From Branchiostoma floridae (taxonomy: Eukaryota > Chordata > Leptocardii > Amphioxiformes > Branchiostomatidae), in assembly GCF_000003815.2 (NCBI RefSeq), contig NC_049996.1, positions 18,198,018 to 18,262,017 of the forward strand: a stretch of 64,000 nucleotides of DNA, written 5' to 3'. A model generated the notes under the pieces. The model searched no databases, was not told where the DNA came from, and was given only the letters and a program-made list of their open reading frames with translations. The position numbers and the translations under genes were made by a program. Of the stretch, positions 56,874 through 64,000 are shown one piece after another (position 1 is the stretch's first letter; every line of letters starts with the position of its first letter).

Positions 56874-56899
56874 TGATTGTTCTTTTTTTCAATTGATTG

Positions 56900-59800
56900 T
56901 ACTTCCATCCATGCCAGTTTTCTGGATATGATATATTAATAAAAGTATGAAACATAGGAGAGAAGAAGGATATGTCTACATCCTTGGTGGTGTGTACTTG
57001 TCTGTATGTAAATACATGTATGTGCTGTAGAATGAAGAGTTATTTCATGAACAATGAGAATATGTCTACAAACTATGTAGAGGTAGAACAAGGAGATGCC
57101 ATGGGGAGAGCATTTTTGCATAAAAGATTTGCAGCATTTTTTTTCTGGATAAGCATTGTTATTTTAGTGCTACTCATACAAGATAATGCACTGGACAAGA
57201 CTATGCTATAGGACAATGTGTTAAGTACCATTCTTTCAGCATGTTATGTTTGTCTGTTTCCAAAATTGTTGTGAATGGTACTTATAACTTTCAGAGTATA
57301 AGACTTGATGCAACATGTTTAAGATGATGAAAAGTCTCTCAATTGTATGTATTTTGACTGCGAAATAAAAGATGAAACTGCATATACACTGTTGTACGGT
57401 GGTGATTTGTTGCGGTTCGCACCAATGTCGCTAGGAGGCGTCAGTGAGTGGAGACATAATTGTGGATTCGCCCAATAGATGTGACACTATGAATAGTACT
57501 TTTTTTAATGTCAGTCAAAGAAACATCGTTTGGGTAGAAATACCGAATGTGAATCTTTTAATTGCATCATAGATACTCACAAAAAACGGCTAAGAGGTAT
57601 GTAACCTTTATAACTTAATCCATCAAATTTTCTGTGCCCCCCTTCAAATGTAGAAGAATGGTACGGCCTGTGTAATTGTACCACGTGACTTGGTTGCTAA
57701 CTCGACCCAGGACGCCGTGCGAGTTGGAGACCGCTACTCCAGGTAAGTTACCTGTGCACTTTACCTTAAATTCTACATTTTTGGGCAACTTTAGGCCAAA
57801 CTCGAAACGTTTGCATGACTACGAAATGTTTGCTTACAGCAAAATCCCTGTAGTGGGTATCAGTATCCGCGCCATATCAATGTTACAAATTTGTTGCCAT
57901 TTCCCGCTGGTAGTGGTTAGTTTGACTGCTACAATCCCACCGCCTTTGTAGTAACAAATCCACCTAGATCGGGGCAAATCTACCCTCTAGTGTTCGTCTG
58001 GAGTGATATGCTAAGCTCACAAGAACGCAGAAATGTGATTTAAGCGTGAAAACCTTGCAGACCAACTCGTTATTTTCCTCGCCCGACTTTGCGGGAGGCC
58101 CGAAGTCATCAGGTTGCAATCTGGGCTCATTTATTTCTTGGTTAGGCTCATTTGTTGCTAATGAACGAAACCAGGTGTGCTATTGTGGCATTAGATAGAT
58201 GAATAAATAATAAGCTGAGGAAATAGAAAAGTTCCAGATTGAAAGAATGAGTCCACAAAACCTTCAATTCCCAAGGGAAGCTATGGATATTATAATCAAA
58301 ACAAGTGGACTTTATTCCCAAGACATAGTGCAACAATAATCATGTAGCCAAACACACAGAACTCATCAATCGTTGCCTAGCTTGTGTGTAATATAAGTAG
58401 AATTGTATTAGTCAGAAATAATTTGATTAGCTGTTTCTTCAATCAATTTTGTACGAAAGCATGTAGCAAATCACCCAGGGTGCATTTAATACCGTAAATG
58501 CATTTAAGTTCGCGGGGATTTAATTGCGCGGTAGCAGGAAAATTGAGTGTTCGCGGTGATTTTAAGTTCGCGGTTGCGCCATTGACTGTAGTCTCATACT
58601 ATAATGGATAAACGTTCACGGTGGTTTTAAGTTTGAGGTGAAGTGGCCACCGCAAATATAAAGCCACCGCAAACATTTCTGCATTTACAGTAACCATGAT
58701 GAGAACAACGAAAACAGAATCTTAAGTTGCAACTGTATATGACTTGGGGCATTAAGGTCTCGGCTTTAAGAAAATCCTAAGGCTCCTTGCTTTGGGAGTT
58801 TTCAAAGCTTTTATACATGTATGGGAGATATATTATGCAGATGCAGATATAGAAGATGATCGTTCAAGAGTAAAGATAGCCAGAAATAAAAACTTTCGCT
58901 GGAAATCTAATTCCCTTCTAACTTTGGGACACAAGCTACCGTGTTATTACAACCACCTGATATCATCTTTAAACTGCGGACTGTTTTTCCTCAGTATCCA
59001 CACTCTATATCAGGTTACTAACTAAAGCTTGTATGTTGTAGTGTTAAAAGTTAATGTTACTTTTAAAGTTGAACTTAACATTTGATTATTTAGGTTGGCT
59101 TTGATAATGGCGAAAAGTGTTACACAGTACATTTGTACTGTATGTTGATGCTGTTGCATGTTAAGTAAATGATTTAAACCTGTTACGAACACATTTAAGT
59201 ACCAATATTCTTCCATGACGACGGGTTGACTCAAGATTCGATACCTTACTCCAACATCTGTGAAAATTCATCATCAAAGTTTCTCAATCTGAAAACGTTT
59301 TTTTTTAATAAAATCCAATAATGTCTCATGAACCAAGTATCAAGACTCATACCAAGTATCAAGACAATCAGAGGCATTCTTGAGTTATTGTAGTCGCAGA
59401 CAGACAGATACACAAACGCTGATGAAAACATTTATAACTCTCTTGAGGAATGTATTAACTAGATAATCATAACTTATGAGTATTTTTGTCTTCCCTTTCT
59501 GTACGCCACCTGCCACCTCTCTGCCCAGTTTGTGTACAGTTTGGTGTTGCTATTGACTCAAGCACGGCGTTATCCAAACAACTCCCCACTGTATCACCCC
59601 TCAACCATAACAAGGGCACGCTCAAGAGGGGAACTAGAACAAGACACGTCTTTCTTCCCTTCTTGTTGTGCTGGTATGAGAGACTTGACGCAACAAAGTA
59701 TTCAATGTGAATTCAAAGTTTCTCTTAGTATAAAATGTAGCAGAACATCTCAATTCTGATAATATGATGTAGCAATTAAGTCAATCTTCATCATGAAAGT

Positions 59801-60320
59801 CCATAAAGATTGTACCCAGCTACTTGATGTTTGTAACAACTCTGATATGTCATAATATTTTCTTTTGTGTTAAGTAGAAACTGTGATACAAAAAATAATA
59901 TATTATGACTTATGTATCTCGCTGATGCTAAGTAAGGTAAAAACAACCAAAAGGCTTATTCAGGAAAAAGCAATAATTAAGAAATTCTAAACTTTCCTGG
60001 TCGGTGATCTTTTGTCCTAATGTGGCATGTTGCTGTGTTTGTCAGTCAAACAGGTCGATAACTGTGACCCCTGCAGCTATTACTTCAGAACAACTTGTCT
60101 CAGAGTCAAGTTAGTCCAACTGGAGACAGATTTTGCCATTAGTAACTGTCACAGAAAGTTCTGCTCTAGATGATTTAGCTTTTGACAATGTCGGGCGGGC
60201 TGTACGGAAGCGTGATTAAATCAGGCTACAGTGAATAGGACTGACAGTCTTAATTGAATGAACTCTATGTCTTATTTCCGTAAATAACTTCATCAGGTTG
60301 GCAATTATTCATATAGTAAG
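56900..60320. other. Gap between BECN1 and the LRR gene
   Basis: Only the TA-flanked MITE at 58492-58690 is recognisable. Short frames at 57676-57951 and 58792-59025 lack motifs. The LRR gene's promoter is probably in the right part, but no signal is clear. Confidence 0.5.
58492..58690. mobile_element. TA-flanked MITE, copy 2
   Basis: Same termini (CCGTAAATGCA ... TGCATTTACAG) between TA dinucleotides, and internal TTCGCGGT repeats as in the copy at 55200. It lies in the gap between BECN1 and the LRR gene. Confidence 0.65.
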
Positions 60321-60528
60321 GTTCTTTAGGCACAACCAATGAATACTTACGAGGGGGCATACAAACTGAGCCACGTTTGGGACGGCATTCTTGCTGCTGC
60401 AGCACCACCTACATCAGCTAGAAGTTGCAGCTAGAAGTAGTCTCCAGTCATTCTTACCCTGATGATGGTGTCTGATAGACACTGAAACGTTGGAAGTAAG
60501 TACTCATTGGTTGTGCCTAAAGAACCTT
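60320..60528. mobile_element. Inverted-repeat element enclosing a hammerhead-like core
   Basis: TAAGGTTCTTTAGGCACAACC at the left is the inverse of GGTTGTGCCTAAAGAACCTT at the right, with about 31 matching bases in each arm. A CTGATGA ... GAAAC motif lies inside, close to the right arm. Confidence 0.65.
60459..60490 (+). other. Hammerhead-ribozyme-like core
   Basis: CTGATGA, then a stem of GTGTCT with AGACAC closed by a GAT loop, then GAAAC: the conserved catalytic core and helix II of a hammerhead. I could not identify helix III or a cleavage triplet, so activity is unproven. Similar cores lie at 61592-61624 and, more decayed, 33925-33956. Confidence 0.4.
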
Positions 60529-60634
60529 TCTACATCCATTATTCCATATCTTATTGCTTGTCAACAGAGTAGACTGTATCATAACTGTTAACACTGTGTT
60601 CTTCTTATTTAGAACACACATTTACAATAACAAG

Positions 60635-61023
60635 CAAAGTTCTCCCCAGAGGATGGAATAACGGAGGCCCTCCACTATACTCCTAGCCCAGCTCCACTAT
60701 ACTACTATTGAAATTTAGTGTGTTTCTTCCCTATTTTCTTGGTTAGTTTTGCTAGAATTAATGAAAATTCACAGATTTTTGTGTCCAGTGGCATCACTTT
60801 TCCAGTCGGCCTTGTCTGCAAAAACTTGTGAATGGGCGATGATCAAAACAATAGTCGTTTTGCCACTTCACAACAAAGGAATCACTATAATACATTATAC
60901 TTGTAGTATTTGACACCCTCTGTCATTGCAAAATGAACCCATTTTCATGAAAGTGCAGCGCGTTGGTTCAGGTTATTCTTGCCAGCCCCTCCACTATACT
61001 AAAAAAATCTGGGGAGAACCCTG
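60635..61023. mobile_element. CAGGG-type transposon (CCACTATACT subfamily), copy 1
   Basis: Termini CAAAGTTCTCCCCAGA and TCTGGGGAGAACCCTG, flanked by ACAAG on both sides. CCTCCACTATACT is repeated inside both ends. It lies upstream of the LRR gene's 5'UTR exon. Confidence 0.87.
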
Positions 61024-61096
61024 ACAAGTGTTTCCAAAGAAGCAGTTTTTCCTTATTGCTAGTGATAAAACTTTGTTTTCTTTTTGCCATTTCCAG

Positions 61097-61216
61097 AAAA
61101 TGCAGTAAGATGTAGCCATGGCTGCAGCAGTCACCTGATGCAGTAACCAAGGAGACCACCAATCACAACTCAACGTTTCCATCCGCACGTCAGCAGTAGT
61201 AGTTCTACCCGTCACC
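61097..61216 (+). promoter_or_regulatory. LRR gene 5'UTR with several minimal upstream ORFs
   Basis: After a TTTCCAG acceptor, the leader holds ATGCAGTAA (61100), the start-stop pair ATGTAG (61110), a seven-codon frame ATGGCT...TGA (61118) and ATGCAGTAA again (61138). All come before the ATG at 61217, which has the best context. Such leaders often lower translation. Confidence 0.5.
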
Positions 61217-63914
61217 ATGGCAACCCAGGTGCGACTGATCAGCATGTCCCGCGGGAGCAGCACCTCGCTGGACCAGCCAGACGACATCCAGGCCGAGGTG
61301 AGGCTCTGTCGCCATGGCTACAGGTTACCATGGTGATGTAATCTTGTTACAACTGGAAAGTGAAGTGTGTAATTGGATGTGAGATGGCTGTTTTCTTGTT
61401 GGAGGTAGTTTGGCCTGAGGTGACACACCTGGACTGACACCTGTTGTGACTGCTCAGTCCTACAGGGTAGCTTTGACGAAAGATAATAGGAAAGCTTGTT
61501 TTACTATCATTAGGAAATTGTAAACAAAGTTACATGCTCCTGTTTTCACTTACAGTGCCCCCAACATTTTTTCCATTTCTCTTCAGTGTTACTGATGAAA
61601 GATAGTGGACGCTATCTGAAACATCAGACCATTTTAATCCCAAACCATATCCAGTTGCTTGTGCAACTTTTCTTTGGCATATCTTATTACCGGGATGTCT
61701 AATCTTCACCGATGCAAATTCTGGATACTTAATACGTATGCATTGCTTTGATAAATGTTGTATTTAAAGACGTGGATAATGACTTGTTCCGTTTCCTTGC
61801 ACAGGTGTACGTCAGCGGCAGTGGGAAGTTCTGTCTGAGTCTCCACGGCCGCGAGCTGACTGAGATCCCGCCTGACATCTTCAACATGGACGAGCTGAAC
61901 TGTCTGTTCCTCGGCAACAACGGAATCTCCCACGTCCCCCGGGACATCAGGAGGCTCAACAAGGTCCAGGTCAGTAGGGGATATCCTTCTGCCTTTTGGC
62001 AGGTGTATTTTGCCAGCCAGTAGTTACCCAAATTATGAGTAATGAGGCTGTTTAACGTGGTGGAGGCACCTCCTCGAGTACTGGACCCCCGTTTTATGTC
62101 CCTCCCGGAAGACGATTTCGTGGTAGGCTTCTTGAAGCTACAGCAATCCGGTTGTCCTTGGTTGGGGAACTCCCATCCAAAAACTGTCCGGACCGCACGT
62201 TGCTTAACTTCCGACATCGAGGGATCGGGTGTACCAACGCGCCACACGGCCGTATAATGATGGTAGTACTCAAGGATAAGTTGTTGTTGGCATCCATCTG
62301 TCTCGGAAGACAATGGTAGGCAGACGGTGGGCTAGGCGACCTGTCTGCCTGCCTGGCCTGCACATGACTTTTTAGGTGAAGGAGGGGTGTGCACTTCCTT
62401 CTCCACCCTCTTGTCTACTGGCGCACTAAGCCTCACAGGGGCAAGAACTGTATGCCACGTGTAAGTCGGCCCCAGCAGATGCAGGTTTGTTGTTTGGAGT
62501 TTCCGACTCCTAGGAGGAATTCCGACCAGGGATGCAAGGGGTTCCTTTACCATTTGGACAATGCTTATTCCATAAATAGTGAATCTAGGCCGTTATACTA
62601 TGACAAACATTTACAGTAAGATTGTGCTCTACTACATTCTTTTTGTCAACTTGCTAATGATGTATCATACTGTATTTTAGGTGCTGGCCATCCAGGATAA
62701 CCAGCTGACGAGTCTCCCCCCCACCATGTTCCATCTGGAGGCCATGAAGGTTCTGGAGGTCAGCGGGAACCAGCTCACCGAGCTGCCGGGAGACATCGGC
62801 AACCTGAAACAGCTCAACCAGCTGTAAGTAGTGGGGTACATTTATCACAATTTAGATTTCAAATAAAGTTCACAGCTCTGGGTGAATAGACACAATGTCT
62901 GTGGCATGGCGAATATCGGACCCGGTACCTCTTGGTTTCGGAGCCAAACACTCTACCAGTGACAAAAGCAAAATTTCACTCACAATAATTCATAAAGGTT
63001 AAAGATGTTCATCAGTCACGTATCAGGGTTCTCCCCAGAATTTTTTAGTATAGTGGAGGGGCTGGAAAAAATAACCTGCACCAACGCTTTGCACTTTCAT
63101 GAAAATGCATTCATTTTGCAATGACAGAGGGTGTCAAATACTACAAGTATAATATATTATAGTGATTCCTTTGTTGTGAAGTGGCAAAACAACTATTGAT
63201 TTGATCATCGCCCATTCACAGGTTTTTGCAGACAATGGCAACTGGAAAAGTAATGCTTGGCACAAAATCTGTGAATTTTCATTAATTTTAGCAAAACTAA
63301 CCAAGAAAATAGGAAAGAAACACACTGAATTTCAAAAGTAGTATAGTGGAGCTGGCTAGGAGTATAGTGGAGGGCCTCCCTTATTCCATCCTTTGGGGAG
63401 GACTCTGCGTATGATCAAGATGTACTGAGCAGACATCAAAAATTTGGAGGTAAGTGTTTTAGAGAGTCACGGATCAAAAAATATTAAATGAGCTTCTATT
63501 AGTCTCATCTATATCACATTTGGTCACATCGTCCCCAAGTATGCGACCAGCAACAGTGTTTTTCTTTCTAACATGTAGTGGTGTAGGGATTCTACATAGC
63601 ATCTCTCCTCAAAAACTTGATGGAGATAACTATTCCCAATTCTGCAGGTATGCGAACAGAAACAGCCTGAGTTCCCTGCCTGATGAGGTGTGCTCGCTGC
63701 AGCAGTTAGAGGTGCTGGGTCTGAACGATAACCTATTCCCATCTCTCTCTCCCTGCAGTTATGCCAATAGGAACAACCTGAGTTCCCTGCCTGACGAGGT
63801 GTGCTCCCTACAGCAGCTGGAGGTCCTGGGGCTGAACGATAACGAGATCACCTCGCTTCCTGCTGGGATCAGGGGCCTCACCAAGATGAAGATTCTGGGA
63901 CTGGACAATAACAG
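61217..63914 (+). CDS. Leucine-rich-repeat protein, N-terminal part (runs off window)
   Basis: Four coding exons join in frame: 61217-61297, 61805-61969, 62681-62823 and 63759-63914 (or 63648-63914 with the upstream acceptor). The start ATG sits in a strong context (GTCACCATGG) and encodes MATQVRLISMSRGSS. About 27 residues of Ser/Asp-rich leader precede leucine-rich repeats of the 23-residue LxxLxLxxNxLxxLPxxI type, for example LEVSGNQLTELPGDI and LGLNDNEITSLPAGI. Such repeats form a curved protein-binding surface. No signal peptide is visible, so an intracellular protein is likely. The last seen exon ends in a donor at 63915, and the gene continues past the right edge, so the family (SHOC2-like, ROCO/MFHAS1-like or other intracellular LRR) cannot be decided. 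Two inverted copies of a 385-bp transposon sit in the 5' region and an intron. Confidence 0.88.
61592..61624 (+). other. Hammerhead-ribozyme-like core
   Basis: CTGATGA, stem AGATAG/CTATCT with loop TGGACG, then GAAAC. It lies in the first LRR gene intron, directly before a copy of the CCAGTTGCTT dispersed repeat. Helices I and III are not evident. Confidence 0.4.
63024..63407. mobile_element. CAGGG-type transposon (CCACTATACT subfamily), copy 2, inverted
   Basis: Inverted relative of the element at 60635 over its full length. It begins CAGGGTTCTCCCCAGAA, ends GGGGAGGACTCTG, and is flanked by CGTAT on both sides. It lies in an LRR gene intron, 2 kb from its partner. Confidence 0.88.
63648..63758 (+). 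repeat. Duplicated, in-frame 5' part of an LRR exon
   Basis: The first 85 or so bases of the LRR exon at 63759 are present a second time at 63648, each behind its own TGCAG acceptor. The upstream copy stops at AACGATAAC and runs straight into the second acceptor tract. It lacks a donor, but the frame stays open right through (…LNDNLFPSLSPCSYANRNN…). Use of the first acceptor would add exactly 111 nt (37 residues), most of one extra leucine-rich repeat. Confidence 0.88.
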
Positions 63915-64000
63915 GTCAGGGTTAAAGTCTGTACTGTTTCAGTCATCTGGTATGTTGGGTATAACACACCAACTTCACAGGACCTGGTACATTTCAGCTG

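Noticed and set aside
62880..62960. Possible further SINE copy (GGACCCGGTACCTC ... ACTCTACCAG)
   Set aside because: The B-box-like part is too degenerate and no shared tail is present.

Overview
The window is animal nuclear DNA, most probably from a lancelet (amphioxus, Branchiostoma). The reasons are intron-rich chordate-type genes with canonical GT/AG junctions, vertebrate-like protein sequences (Beclin 1, guanylate kinase, mitochondrial EF-Ts, a many-fingered C2H2 zinc-finger protein), a dense load of short transposons and tRNA-derived SINEs, and tandem repeats that straddle exon-intron borders. The species is inferred, not read directly.

Layout. (1) 929-21172, minus strand: a zinc-finger gene whose twelve in-window coding exons join in phase to 1,227 codons. 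Its 3' end lies left of the window or was not found. Its 9-kb intron (2210-11422) holds a dead LINE fragment, hairpins and a dispersed repeat. (2) 23473-26837, plus: mitochondrial elongation factor Ts (TSFM), five exons, 333 residues, head-to-head with the zinc-finger gene across a CpG-rich stretch. (3) 34328-39800, minus: guanylate kinase (GUK1), seven coding exons, 223 residues, tail-to-tail with TSFM. (4) 47963-56638, plus: Beclin 1 (BECN1), twelve exons, 484 residues, head-to-head with GUK1 over about 8 kb of repeats. (5) 61217-63914, plus: the first four coding exons of a leucine-rich-repeat gene that runs off the right edge. These are unrelated housekeeping or regulatory genes; no operon-like cooperation is implied. 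I reassembled every exon chain by hand, and each closes in frame.

Two patterns stand out. First, in four of the five genes an exon end, with or without its splice site, or the terminal coding segment, has been copied in tandem. Examples are six 5'-truncated copies of BECN1 exon 2, a 38-bp unit carrying the BECN1 exon 10 donor, 49-bp and 39-bp arrays on zinc-finger donors, a duplicated in-frame acceptor in the LRR gene, and two downstream copies of the TSFM C-terminal coding end. Second, a set of 310-390-bp non-autonomous DNA transposons begins CAGGG and ends CCCTG, with 5-bp target duplications that I could read directly at seven insertions. Members share outer termini, but each subfamily carries its own short word repeated inside both ends.

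The rest (about 2470-8837, 9565-11260, 26840-34300, 40000-47900, 56900-61000) is non-coding and made largely of old repeats, hairpins and SINEs. I saw no convincing additional protein-coding gene, rRNA or true tRNA there.
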